Shown here in pieces: positions 36,472-44,729 of a stretch of DNA of 59,431 nucleotides. The stretch lies in assembly GCA_035541935.1 (NCBI GenBank), contig DATKMJ010000037.1, forward strand, positions 1-59,431, given 5' to 3'. Under the pieces are notes generated by a model, which made no database searches, had not been told where the DNA came from, and saw nothing but the letters and a program-made list of their open reading frames with translations. Positions within the stretch are counted from its first letter, which is position 1, and every line of letters begins with the position of its first letter. This DNA comes from Candidatus Binatia bacterium. Lineage in GTDB: Bacteria; Vulcanimicrobiota; Vulcanimicrobiia; Vulcanimicrobiales; Vulcanimicrobiaceae. Position numbers and translations under genes: made by a program.

Positions 36472-38599
36472 ACATGACGATGACGAGCGCGACGATCAGG
36501 GTGAGGAGAGCGTAGGCGACGTAGGCGGAGAGCCGCCCGTGGTGCATCTTCGCAAAGAACGAGGCGGCGGCCAACGCCGCGCGCGTCAGCGGAATGTTCG
36601 AGATGCGGTCGGCAAGAAAAACGTCGTCGCGGCTGCGCCGAATTGCCGATCTAAAGTGCTGGTGGATCGTCTCGCGTTCGTCTTCGACCTCCGTCGGGTT
36701 AAAGATCGCATCGAAGATGACGCGCACCGGATTCGAGAAACCCGTGGCGGTATACGTCATCTCGGATAGGAGCGGCGAGAGGCCGCCCGACCACGGCGCG
36801 ATTCGAATCGCTTTCGCGCCCCGACCTATCAGACGCACGACGCCATAGGTGAGGAGCAACAACACGCCGATGAGAACGGCCATATATGTCGTCGACATCG
36901 CGAAGACGACGGGATTGGTCGGACCGCCGCGGAGCATGACGACCCAGCCGCGTCCCGGGAGCCCGGCACCGATCTGCGCTCCCAATGCGTGAAACGCCCT
37001 AACGAATTCGTCGGATAGCGGATTGGGGCCCGCGTGCGGCGTGAAGAACGGGGGAACGAGCGCGGCCGCGACCGCGGACGGACCGAAGATGTCGCTCGCG
37101 CCGCGACCGATCGCGGGAAGCACGTAGGTAGGCAAAACGCCAAGCAGTAGGCACTCTAATGCGAGGATGGCCATCCCCAGCCGCATCGTGCGAGAGGCTT
37201 CCGGGACGTGCGGCAACGGCGTACGCGAACGGCCCAAAAACGTCATGCCGAAGACCTTCACGAAGCACGTAACCGCGAGCGCGGCGGTCAAGGCTAGCGC
37301 CGCGCCGCTCAGCGCGAAGGCGACGCGTAGCCCAAGCGGCGACAGCTCGACGCTCCGGAGCAGCGCTTGAAACGTCAGCCACTCGCTGACGAATCCGTTG
37401 AGCGGCGGGATCGCGGCGATCGCGAGAACGCCAACAAAGAAGAGCGCTGCCGTCACGGGCAGCACGCGGATGACTCCGCCAAGGCGATTCATCGACCGCG
37501 TACCGAGCCGCGCATCAACCGTTGCGGCGCCGAGGAACAGCAGGGCTTTGTAGACGGAGTGGTTGGCTAGGTGATAGACGGCGGCCGCAAACCCGATTGC
37601 CGCAAGGAGGCTTCGATGTTCCGCCTCGAACACGAACGCCACTCCCAGCGCCGTCACGACGATCCCGAGGTTTTCGATCGAACTATATGCCAGCGTCGCC
37701 TTGAGGTCGTCTTCGATCGTCGCGTATAAGATGCCGATCAAAGCCGAGGCCGCACCGATGAAGAGCACGACGACGCCCTCCGCCTCGTAGCGCACCGGGG
37801 CGAGTTGCAGATTGACGAGGACGATGCCATAGATTCCCAAGTTGAGTATAACGCCGGAAAGCAGCGCGGAGACGTTGCCCGGAGCGACCGGGTGCGCCCG
37901 CGGCAGCCATGAGTTCACCGGCAGCAGTCCCGCCTTTACGCCGAAGCCGAAGAACGAGAGGATAAAGACCGCCCAACGCGCGCCGGCCGAGAGGGGCGAG
38001 CCTGCAGCGCTAAAAAGCAACGATGCCGCAGAGGCGTGCGTCATGAGCACGGCGACGATCGCGGCGATCGTACCCGCTTCGCTCGCCGCCAGCATGATGA
38101 ACGCGGCTCTCGCGTTTCGTTCGCGCTCCCACTCGTATGCGACGAGAACCGAGGCGGCAATCGCGACGATCTCCCACACGATGAAAAACGAGACGACGTC
38201 CCGGCAGACGAAGATCGCCAGGACCGCCGCCAACAGAACGCAATACCAGGCGACGAAGGTTCGCAGGGAATGCCCGGCTGCGTATCTCTCTAGATAGCGC
38301 ACGGCGTAAAGTGACGTTGGAATATAAACGAGCGCGGCGATCGCCGCGAAGAGTTCGCCGAGTCGAGTCGTACCGACGGCCATTGGGCCGAGCACGGGCA
38401 GCGACCACAGCAGACGCTCTCCGCTTCCGCCGCCGATCAATGCCATAACGGCCGCGCAGAGGGAGAGCGCCGCCGCGATGCAGCCAGAAAGCGCGAGCAA
38501 CACCGGAGCTCGACGCTCCGGCACGAGCGGAGCCGCGACGGCTCCGGCAATCGCCACGGCAATCGCGATCCCGGTCAGAACGAGCGAAGCGTCGTTCAC
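36464..38599 (-). CDS. hyfB: Hydrogenase-4 subunit B-like / NuoL-type ion-pumping subunit
   Basis: 711 residues from a GTG at 38599 that overlaps the upstream stop (GTGA). About 16 transmembrane helices with antiporter-module residues: a helix Glu in FIVWEIVAIAASVLVAYEW, Lys in GVKAGLLPVNSWLPRAHP, and a helix-breaking segment in ESHS-like HLANHSVYKALLFLG. It matches HyfB/HycC, which pump protons or sodium in formate hydrogenlyase and related complexes. It is the last gene of a six-gene operon headed by a fluoride riboswitch. A long C-terminal tail with RETIHQHFRSAIRR faces the cytoplasm. Confidence 0.92.
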   Translation of the reverse strand: MNDASLVLTGIAIAVAIAGAVAAPLVPERRAPVLLALSGCIAAALSLCAAVMALIGGGSGERLLWSLPVLGPMAVGTTRLGELFAAIAALVYIPTSLYAVRYLERYAAGHSLRTFVAWYCVLLAAVLAIFVCRDVVSFFIVWEIVAIAASVLVAYEWERERNARAAFIMLAASEAGTIAAIVAVLMTHASAASLLFSAAGSPLSAGARWAVFILSFFGFGVKAGLLPVNSWLPRAHPVAPGNVSALLSGVILNLGIYGIVLVNLQLAPVRYEAEGVVVLFIGAASALIGILYATIEDDLKATLAYSSIENLGIVVTALGVAFVFEAEHRSLLAAIGFAAAVYHLANHSVYKALLFLGAATVDARLGTRSMNRLGGVIRVLPVTAALFFVGVLAIAAIPPLNGFVSEWLTFQALLRSVELSPLGLRVAFALSGAALALTAALAVTCFVKVFGMTFLGRSRTPLPHVPEASRTMRLGMAILALECLLLGVLPTYVLPAIGRGASDIFGPSAVAAALVPPFFTPHAGPNPLSDEFVRAFHALGAQIGAGLPGRGWVVMLRGGPTNPVVFAMSTTYMAVLIGVLLLLTYGVVRLIGRGAKAIRIAPWSGGLSPLLSEMTYTATGFSNPVRVIFDAIFNPTEVEDERETIHQHFRSAIRRSRDDVFLADRISNIPLTRAALAAASFFAKMHHGRLSAYVAYALLTLIVALVIVMFI

Positions 38600-39300
38600 G
38601 GCCACTCTTCCTGCCCGCAGACTCTCCGCAGCGCCGCGACGATGGCAAGCGGCGGCGGAGGACAGCCGGGGACGACCAAATCGACGGGCACGGCGCTCTT
38701 CGCCCCGGCCCCGCACATCACCGACGGGCCGAAGATGCCGCCGCTTGCAGCGCACGCACCGGCGGCCACCACTCGCTTGGGAGCCGGCATGGCTTCGTAT
38801 GCGATCTTGAGCGGCTCGAGCATCTGGCGCGTAACCGGACCGACGACGAGCAGGACGTCCGCCTGACGCGGCGTCGGCGTGATGAAGATCCCAAAGCGGT
38901 GCAGGTTATACGACGGCCCGTTGATCTGCGCAAGCTCGTTGAGACACGCGCCGCAATCGCCGGCATCCACGATGCGAACGTGAATCGAACGGCCGAATCG
39001 TGCGCCCAGCGGACCCTGCGTTCCGCCCGTGCCGTGCGCGTGGAGTGCGTCGCGGCGCCAGGCCGCAACGTTCTTGCAGCGCATGCACGCCACGCACCGA
39101 TCCTCGTCCACCTCGACGACGTTCCCATTCTTTTCGAGCGCCGAGGTCGGGCAGAGCGCGATCGCCTCCAACGCCTCGACGTCCCCTGGAAATGTGGTCG
39201 GCGCGGGCATTCCCGGCGAGAGAGCCGTATCGAGGTCGCCCGGCCCCGGCAGCCTCTCGGTAAGGGTCCCCGCACGCAAGCCTCGTAGGAACCAATTCAC
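38596..39300 (-). CDS. hyfI: NuoB/HyfI-type Fe-S small subunit with fused ferredoxin motif
   Basis: 234 residues from the GTG at 39300 overlapping the upstream stop. Residues ~45-80 make a single [4Fe-4S] ferredoxin site (C50 in ALCPTSAL with C69, C72, C75 in RCVACMRC), which replaces a separate HyfH/NuoI protein. The NuoB-like domain keeps all four ligands of the proximal cluster: C116 and C119 (DCGACLNE), C183 (GACAASGG), C213 (VPGCPPPP). It would pass electrons to or from the large subunit. No other ferredoxin subunit or formate dehydrogenase is in the operon, so the electron donor is unknown. Confidence 0.92.
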   Translation of the reverse strand: MNWFLRGLRAGTLTERLPGPGDLDTALSPGMPAPTTFPGDVEALEAIALCPTSALEKNGNVVEVDEDRCVACMRCKNVAAWRRDALHAHGTGGTQGPLGARFGRSIHVRIVDAGDCGACLNELAQINGPSYNLHRFGIFITPTPRQADVLLVVGPVTRQMLEPLKIAYEAMPAPKRVVAAGACAASGGIFGPSVMCGAGAKSAVPVDLVVPGCPPPPLAIVAALRRVCGQEEWP

Positions 39301-40859
39301 CGGTCGTTCTCCGCCACCGAAAGATCGAGCGTAGCCAAAACAATCGGAAAATCCTGAAAAGCAAAGCCCTCGGTCGCGACGTGAAAGCCGTGCCAATTAC
39401 GGAACGACGGCGGTGTCGTTCGATAGCGCACGACGGCCCCGCGCTCGTCCAACTCGACCCACTGTATCGAGGCGCCCCGGGGCGCCTCGGTCCATCCGAG
39501 AGCCGCTCCGCGTCGCATCTGCGGCTCCGCACGAACGGGTCCGCTCGGCAAGTTTTGCGCGAGCGTCTCGAGTATCCGAAGCGACTGCTCGATCTCCCCG
39601 AAGAGCACGCGCAATCGAGCGTAGCCGTCGCCCTCTCGTTCGATGGGAACGTCGAACGCAACGTTCGGATAAGGCTCGTACGGCTGGACGACGCGCATGT
39701 CGGCGGCCACGCCGCCCGCTCTCGCGAATGGCCCGACGAGCTCGAACTCGCGCACCGCGCGCTCGTCTACGATGCCGACGCGTTCGATGCGATCCAAGAA
39801 GCTGCTCGTGTTTTCCAGAGCCGCGCGCATCGCGGCGATCTTGCCGTAGAGCGAGCGAACGGTGGCGGCAGCGCTGCGTACGTCGCGATCGTCGAGGTCG
39901 CCACGGAGTCCGCCGATCGCCAGCACGCCGAAGAGGTAGCGATGACCGCAGAGTTCGCCGGCGACCCGCAGGAGCCGTTCCTCTATCCACAACGCTTGGC
40001 TCGCCGCAACGGTCAGCGAGGTCGACGCGCATATCTCGCGCACAGACGTCGCGTGATGGCGGATCCGCTCCAACTCGGCGCAAAAGCCCCGCAACCAGTG
40101 GGCGCGCCGCGGGGGCTCTACGCCAATCGCTCGCTCGACCGCGCGACAGTATGCCAACCCGTTTCCGATCGCGCTCGTCCCGGCCGTGCGTTCCGCCAAG
40201 AGGAGCACGTCTTCGGCCTTGCAGCCTTCGGCGAGTTTTTCGATGGCGCGATACTTGTAGAATAGCCGGGGAACGGCGCGCACGACGTCTTCGCCGACGG
40301 TTTCCAGCAAGAAGAGCGCCGACTCGGCCTCGCCGGAGTAGATCGGTCCGACCGGCATGACGAAGGCTCCCTCTTCTTCAAGGACTCGCCTCGGTCGCCA
40401 ATCGCGACGCTCCTCTGCGATCTCGTCGCTCGCCTGCACCGTCGATCGCATTAGGCCGACGTTCTCGGCCCACTGATTGTCGTGCAGAACGAAATCCCCC
40501 AGTCTCGGGTGCTGGGCGAACCGCACAGAGAAGAGATCCTCTATCTCGCGTTCGAACCAATCGGCCGCGATCGCGACCGGCGTGATGCTCGGCAGCGTGC
40601 GCTCGACCGGATCGATCGGCGTGACCGCCTGCAGCCAGCCTGGATGGCGCGTCGAATAGAAACAGTAGCGCAGCGTCAAGAGGCCGCCGCTTTCGGAAGC
40701 AACGATCGTGCCGAGCCGCCAATCCCATGCGCGGAGCGTCGCCGCGACGTCGCGCAATTCGCGCGCGGGAACGACGCCCACGATGCCGTCTTCGCTGATG
40801 ATCCACTCGATCGACGGCAGCCGCGTCCGCAGCGCTTGGAACGATTGCGCCAGCATCAT
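39297..40859 (-). CDS. hyfG: Hydrogenase large subunit-like NuoC/NuoD fusion lacking Ni-binding cysteines
   Basis: 520 residues from ATG 40859. Residues ~1-130 are the 30-kDa (NuoC) part with WFEREIEDLFSVRFAQHPRL; the rest is the 49-kDa part (FYKYRAIEKLAEG, ERIRHHATSV). In [NiFe] hydrogenases the first Ni site reads R-x-C-G-x-C; here the aligned stretch is AERTAGTSAIG (225-229 without Cys). The C-terminal D-P-C-x-x-C is also gone (the end reads VLATLDLSVAENDR). So no Ni-Fe centre can form. It belongs with the energy-converting hydrogenase-related (Ehr) or complex-I-like proteins. The catalytic reaction is unknown; quinone or another carrier may bind instead. Confidence 0.9.
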   Translation of the reverse strand: MMLAQSFQALRTRLPSIEWIISEDGIVGVVPARELRDVAATLRAWDWRLGTIVASESGGLLTLRYCFYSTRHPGWLQAVTPIDPVERTLPSITPVAIAADWFEREIEDLFSVRFAQHPRLGDFVLHDNQWAENVGLMRSTVQASDEIAEERRDWRPRRVLEEEGAFVMPVGPIYSGEAESALFLLETVGEDVVRAVPRLFYKYRAIEKLAEGCKAEDVLLLAERTAGTSAIGNGLAYCRAVERAIGVEPPRRAHWLRGFCAELERIRHHATSVREICASTSLTVAASQALWIEERLLRVAGELCGHRYLFGVLAIGGLRGDLDDRDVRSAAATVRSLYGKIAAMRAALENTSSFLDRIERVGIVDERAVREFELVGPFARAGGVAADMRVVQPYEPYPNVAFDVPIEREGDGYARLRVLFGEIEQSLRILETLAQNLPSGPVRAEPQMRRGAALGWTEAPRGASIQWVELDERGAVVRYRTTPPSFRNWHGFHVATEGFAFQDFPIVLATLDLSVAENDR

Positions 40860-42289
40860 GCCCCCAAAATACGCGCTGCGCTCTCGAGCAGACGGCCGAG
40901 ATCGGCGGGTATCCAGAGGCCTAGAACGACGACGGGAACCGCCGCAAGAACGATCGCCAACGCACACGCGGCCGGCATTCGCGGGTGAAGGCGTTGCGCT
41001 TCGGGCCTCCCGGAGATCATCTGCGTCACGTGCCAGAGAACGCCGAAGAACGCGAGCACGAGGAACGCCGCCAAAATTGCGACGAGTGCATATGCGTGGG
41101 CGGCGATGCCGGCGCGGAGTATCGCGAGCTCGCTGAGGAAGGCCGCGAACGGCGGCGCGCCGCCGATCGCCAGACCCCCAAAGAGCAGGGCGAGCGCCGC
41201 GCCCCTGCTGATGCCGAGCAGGCCACGGACTGCGGAGATTTCGCGCGTGCCGGTCACAAGCAGCGTCGCGCCCGCAGCGTAAAAGCAGAACGATTTCGTG
41301 ACCGTGTGCGCGAGCATCTGCCAAAGCGCCGCGACGTCGCCCGCCGGCGTGAAGATGCTCGCGGCCGCGAGAATGATGCCCATGTGCTCGACGGTCGAAA
41401 AGGCGAACAGCCGCTTATAATCGTGGGTCCGCACGATGAGGACCGCGGCGACGACGACGGAGAGCAGACCGAATACCGCAAACCACGTGCCGACGTGCAG
41501 CGCTGCATCGGTCGCGTAGACGCCCCGCAGCCGCAGGAGCACGTAGAGGACGACGCTCGTCTCCACGCCCGAAAGCATGGCACAGACCGGCGACGGAGCT
41601 TGACTGTGCGCGTCGGGCAGCCAAGTGTGCAGCGGGACAAAGCCAATCTTAACGCCATAGCCGACGAGGAGCAGGACGAACGACACGGCGAGCAAGGCCG
41701 GCGGCATCCGCGAGGCGCCGTCGCGAAGGCCGCTCCAGGTGAAATCCGTGCTGCCGCCCGAGTGGAGCGCCCAGAAGAGCGTGAGCACGCCCAGCACGGC
41801 GATCGTCGCGCCGAGCAGCGTCAAGACCATGTATTTCCACGCGGCTTCGATCGCTTCGCTCGTCAGCGAATAGCTGACCAGCAAAACCGAGAGCAGCGTC
41901 GTCAGCTCCACGAAAATCCATACCAGGCCTACTTCGGCGAGCAGCGGGATGCAGAGCATGGAAAACGCGAACAGGTTGAAGTTCGCATAGTAAAGCCGCG
42001 CGCGCTGCGGCCGCCGTTCGCTTTTCAGGTATCCCCACGAAAAGAGCGACGCCGTGAAGTAGACCAGGGCGATCAGCGTCAGGAGCAAGGCCCCGAAAGA
42101 GTCCAGCTCGATCCAATGCTTGATGACGAGCAGCTCGCCGCTGCCGTGCGCGGAGGCGACCGCGATGAAGCAGAGCGCGAGCGTAGCCGCTGCGGCGGCG
42201 AGCGTGGCGATCGGCGCCGAGCGATCGCTGCGAGGGATGGCCGGCCACAGCGCGGCGACGAGCGCGACGACCGGAACGTAGACGATCAC
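40856..42289 (-). CDS. hyfF: HyfF/NuoN-like ion-pumping membrane subunit
   Basis: 477 residues, about 14 transmembrane helices. Antiporter-module markers: Glu in WIFVELTTLLSVLLVSYS and Lys in GYGVKIGFVPLHTWLPDAH, plus YKRLFAFSTVEHMGII. Second of two Mrp-type pumping modules of the complex, so two ion paths are expected together with HyfB. ATGA/GTGA overlaps join it to its neighbours on both sides. Confidence 0.92.
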   Translation of the reverse strand: MIVYVPVVALVAALWPAIPRSDRSAPIATLAAAAATLALCFIAVASAHGSGELLVIKHWIELDSFGALLLTLIALVYFTASLFSWGYLKSERRPQRARLYYANFNLFAFSMLCIPLLAEVGLVWIFVELTTLLSVLLVSYSLTSEAIEAAWKYMVLTLLGATIAVLGVLTLFWALHSGGSTDFTWSGLRDGASRMPPALLAVSFVLLLVGYGVKIGFVPLHTWLPDAHSQAPSPVCAMLSGVETSVVLYVLLRLRGVYATDAALHVGTWFAVFGLLSVVVAAVLIVRTHDYKRLFAFSTVEHMGIILAAASIFTPAGDVAALWQMLAHTVTKSFCFYAAGATLLVTGTREISAVRGLLGISRGAALALLFGGLAIGGAPPFAAFLSELAILRAGIAAHAYALVAILAAFLVLAFFGVLWHVTQMISGRPEAQRLHPRMPAACALAIVLAAVPVVVLGLWIPADLGRLLESAARILGA

Positions 42290-42954
42290 GGCGCCCTCTC
42301 GCGAAGCGCGGAGAGGGCGCCGACCTCCGTCGTGCCGATCTGTCGATACGCGATCCGAGTGAGCAGGCCTACGATGAAGGCCAGCAGGGGCACGTCGAAC
42401 GCGATCGCGAGCTCGGCGATCAGGGGGAAATCCGGCGCGATGGCGATGCCGGCTAAGAACGCCCCGTTCTCCATCGCAAGAATCCCGAGCAGTTGCGGCA
42501 CGGCCTCGGTGCGAACCGCTAAGAGCAGCAACCCGACCAAGAGCCCCGCGAATCCCATCGCGAGATTCCCCGAAGACAGGCTCGGGGCCGAGCGCGCGAG
42601 GTGTTGCGCGAAGGCGTAACCCACCAGCGTGAGCGCGAGCGAGAGCAGGAGCGCCGCGGGAACGTCGATTGCCTGCGAGAGCTCGCGCCTACGGTGCACC
42701 TCGGCCGGGACAAGCGAGCGGATCAGCCACGGAATTACGATCACCTTGCTGGCGATCGTCACGCACCCGAGTGCGATCAGATGCCACGAGAGCGGCGACG
42801 CGCCGAGCAGAAACGCCGAAGCCGCCAGTAAGAGCGATTGAAGGATGAAGAGCTGCATGCACGCGCCGATCTGCCGTATTACGACCATCGAGATCGCTGC
42901 GAGTATGAAGAGGCCGAGAACCAAAGCGTTGAGCTCGGTCAGAATCGCGCTCAC
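42286..42954 (-). CDS. hyfE: Hydrogenase-4 subunit E-like membrane protein
   Basis: 222 residues from a GTG at 42954 that overlaps the hyfC stop. Six to seven transmembrane helices (LNALVLGLFILAAISMVVI, LQSLLLAASAFLLGAS, LAMENGAFLAGIA, FDVPLLAFIVGLLTRIAY). HyfE-type proteins fuse a NuoK-like portion with extra helices and sit between the HyfC anchor and the pumping subunits. NuoK-type Glu residues are visible (ELNAL, MENGAF). Confidence 0.88.
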   Translation of the reverse strand: MSAILTELNALVLGLFILAAISMVVIRQIGACMQLFILQSLLLAASAFLLGASPLSWHLIALGCVTIASKVIVIPWLIRSLVPAEVHRRRELSQAIDVPAALLLSLALTLVGYAFAQHLARSAPSLSSGNLAMGFAGLLVGLLLLAVRTEAVPQLLGILAMENGAFLAGIAIAPDFPLIAELAIAFDVPLLAFIVGLLTRIAYRQIGTTEVGALSALRERAP

Positions 42955-43901
42955 AGGTGCAGCAATTGCGTGATCATAGCCGTAACCGACACGACGAACG
43001 CTCCCCCAAGGAACTCGGAGATTCGAAAAAGTCGCAACTTCGAATACGAGGACTCGACCACGACGATCGCCACGATCAACGCGACGATCTTGAGCGAGAC
43101 GGCCCCCGCGGCGAGCGCCACGGCCGGCACGGAGCCGTCGCCGGCGAGGCCCCACGGCGTCGTCAAGACGTTCAAGAAGACGATTGCCAATACCGTAAAC
43201 TTCATGTAGCCGCCGTACTTGATGAGCGCAAACGAGCGACCGGAAAATTCCAAGGCCTTCGACTCGTCGATCATCGCCAACTCGAAATGCCCGCTCGGGT
43301 TGTCCACCGGGATACGTCCCGTCTCCGCCAGGATGATCATGAAGAAGGCGATCATCAGCAAGATGTGCGACGGCGCGAAGAAGTTGGCGATCGGATGCAC
43401 CCAATGCTGTTGAACGATGTACGGAATCGTGGAGTTAGCTACGAACGAGACCGTGAAAAGCGCGACGATGATGACGGGTTCTGCCAGAAACCCGACCATG
43501 CGCGTGCGGCTCGCGCCCATCGTCCCGTACGGGTTCTCCCCGTCGATCGCGGCGAGCGTGAAGAAAAAACCCGAGACGGCGAAGATGAACCCAGCCGCGA
43601 GCATATCGCCGGCAAACGCGAGGAAGAGCGGGAAGCTCGTCAGCACGGGGATCAGCATCGTGATGAGGAGCGGCACGACGAAGACGAGGTAGGGCGCCGT
43701 CCGGAAGATCCAACTGCTGCCCTCGGGGACCCGTTCGTCTTTACCGAAAAGTTTGCGGAGGTCGCGATAGGGCTGGAAGATGCTTGGGCCGCGCTTCGAC
43801 TGCACGAGTTCCTTACAGCGAGCTAGGAGCCCGGCAAAGAGGGGCGATAGCGCGAGAACGAACGCTAGCTGCGCGAGGTTGAGGGCGACGGCTTCGGGCA
43901 T
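42951..43901 (-). CDS. hyfC: HyfC/NuoH-like membrane anchor subunit
   Basis: 316 residues, about eight transmembrane helices. NuoH-type motifs: RCKELVQSKRGPSIFQPYRD in the first cytoplasmic loop (quinone-channel region) and AETGRIPVDNPSGHFELAMI. It anchors the soluble Fe-S arm to the membrane. First gene of the operon; its ATG at 43901 has the site GGAG (43913-43910) 8 bases upstream, which can be hidden by pairing with the 3' strand of the upstream fluoride aptamer, so translation of the operon start should be fluoride-dependent. Confidence 0.93.
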   Translation of the reverse strand: MPEAVALNLAQLAFVLALSPLFAGLLARCKELVQSKRGPSIFQPYRDLRKLFGKDERVPEGSSWIFRTAPYLVFVVPLLITMLIPVLTSFPLFLAFAGDMLAAGFIFAVSGFFFTLAAIDGENPYGTMGASRTRMVGFLAEPVIIVALFTVSFVANSTIPYIVQQHWVHPIANFFAPSHILLMIAFFMIILAETGRIPVDNPSGHFELAMIDESKALEFSGRSFALIKYGGYMKFTVLAIVFLNVLTTPWGLAGDGSVPAVALAAGAVSLKIVALIVAIVVVESSYSKLRLFRISEFLGGAFVVSVTAMITQLLHL

Positions 43902-43907
43902 CGTGAG

Positions 43908-43939
43908 GGCTCCGTACTCAAGGTTTGTGAGTAGGAGCC
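43908..43939 (-). promoter_or_regulatory. Riboswitch expression platform: SD-hiding hairpin upstream of hyfC
   Basis: On the minus strand GGCTCC (43939-43934) and ACTCA next to it can pair with TGAGT and GGAGCC (43920-43908), giving a 6+5 bp hairpin that buries the Shine-Dalgarno GGAG (43913-43910). The same GGCTCC is the 3' strand of the aptamer closing stem, so the two structures exclude each other. Fluoride binding should free the ribosome site. Confidence 0.75.
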
Positions 43940-43981
43940 ATCATCCCAAAGCGGGCCCTCGCGAGCTCCATCGCGTCCGTG
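43934..43981 (-). ncRNA. Fluoride riboswitch (crcB motif) controlling the hyf-like operon
   Basis: Reading the minus strand: CGCGATGGAGCTCGCG forms the paired core with GATGGAG; then come CCCGC-TTT-GGG (small stem) and ATGATGGCTCC closing the long stem (GGAGC with GCTCC), followed by TAC. This order matches the fluoride riboswitch consensus (GGCGATGG ... CGCC ... AACCGC ... CTGATG ... CTCCT). Published surveys of this RNA class report formate-hydrogenlyase-type genes among its targets, which agrees with the operon here. Confidence 0.82.
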
Positions 43982-43988
43982 TAACGCG

Positions 43989-44018
43989 AGTATACCGGAG
44001 CCGGCTGCCGAGAGGCAA
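43989..44018 (-). promoter_or_regulatory. Sigma-70-type promoter of the hyf-like operon
   Basis: On the minus strand TTGCCT (44018-44013) and TATACT (43994-43989) are separated by 18 bases. A start around 43982 would put the fluoride aptamer at the very 5' end of the transcript, as expected for a riboswitch leader. Confidence 0.65.
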
Positions 44019-44030
44019 GAAGGATTAGCT

Positions 44031-44729
44031 TTGCCCGCTGTCAAGGGTTCGGCCGTGCGACGCGGCGACGACGGATTTGCGACGACGATAGCAATGCTCT
44101 CTCGCGACCGACCCGTGCGCAAAGCGTTGAAGCGCGCCGCCGGATCCCCATTCGTCACTGCCGACGTGACGGCTTTGCTGCTCGGCCACGATCTGTGGTT
44201 TGCTCCGCTGGCGGGCTTTCGCGACCAGTTGATACGGACCGGAGAGCGCCCGCACCTATGGACGTTCGACCTCGGCCCTTCCGGCTCGTGGGACTCGACG
44301 CGGTGGCGCGCGCTTTCGCCAGATGCCCGGGTTCTTCGAGCGCGGACCGGAGCCGTCGATCGTCGCGTCCGCGGGCTGCCGACGGCTAACGCCCTTCAGA
44401 TCGACCCGCGACTCTTTGTGAATGCGTTGAGCGAACTTGCCCAAGCCGGGCTGTACGATGAATCGGTGAAACTCTTCGCGCCGGTCGGCTCCGTCGCCGC
44501 GTTGCACACCGATCTCTCCCTCGTTCAGATACTCGCGCACTGGCTCGTCATGCTGCGTCATCGCGAGCGGGTGCTTGCGGATCGCCACGCTACGGGACTT
44601 GAGGTTCATGGCTATGCGGAAGCGTGCTCGCGCTGTCGCGAACGCTGGGGGCTTCGGCCGTTCGAACCGCGTTGGGCACCGCCGTTCCATCCGGGCTGCC
44701 GATGCTTCGCGCAGCCTCGATTCGCGTAG
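44031..44729 (+). CDS. Hypothetical protein with C-terminal Cys/His zinc-like motif
   Basis: 232 residues from a TTG at 44031 preceded at 6 bases by AAGAAGGA. No signal or membrane segment. The C-terminus has ACSRCRERWG and then PPFHPGCRCF, a C-x2-C ... H-x2-C-x-C pattern like the tail of phage head-morphogenesis (Mu F/SPP1 gp7) proteins, where the motif reads HPxCRC; the rest does not look phage-like. It lies alone between two fluoride-riboswitch operons, divergent from hyfC. The 3' end overlaps the convergent 44590-45243 gene by 140 bases, so one of the two 3' ends may be wrong. Confidence 0.55.
   Translation: MPAVKGSAVRRGDDGFATTIAMLSRDRPVRKALKRAAGSPFVTADVTALLLGHDLWFAPLAGFRDQLIRTGERPHLWTFDLGPSGSWDSTRWRALSPDARVLRARTGAVDRRVRGLPTANALQIDPRLFVNALSELAQAGLYDESVKLFAPVGSVAALHTDLSLVQILAHWLVMLRHRERVLADRHATGLEVHGYAEACSRCRERWGLRPFEPRWAPPFHPGCRCFAQPRFA

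Noticed and set aside
36464-43901. Calling the hyf-like operon an active [NiFe] hydrogenase or formate hydrogenlyase
   Set aside because: All four Ni-binding cysteines are absent and no formate dehydrogenase gene is present.
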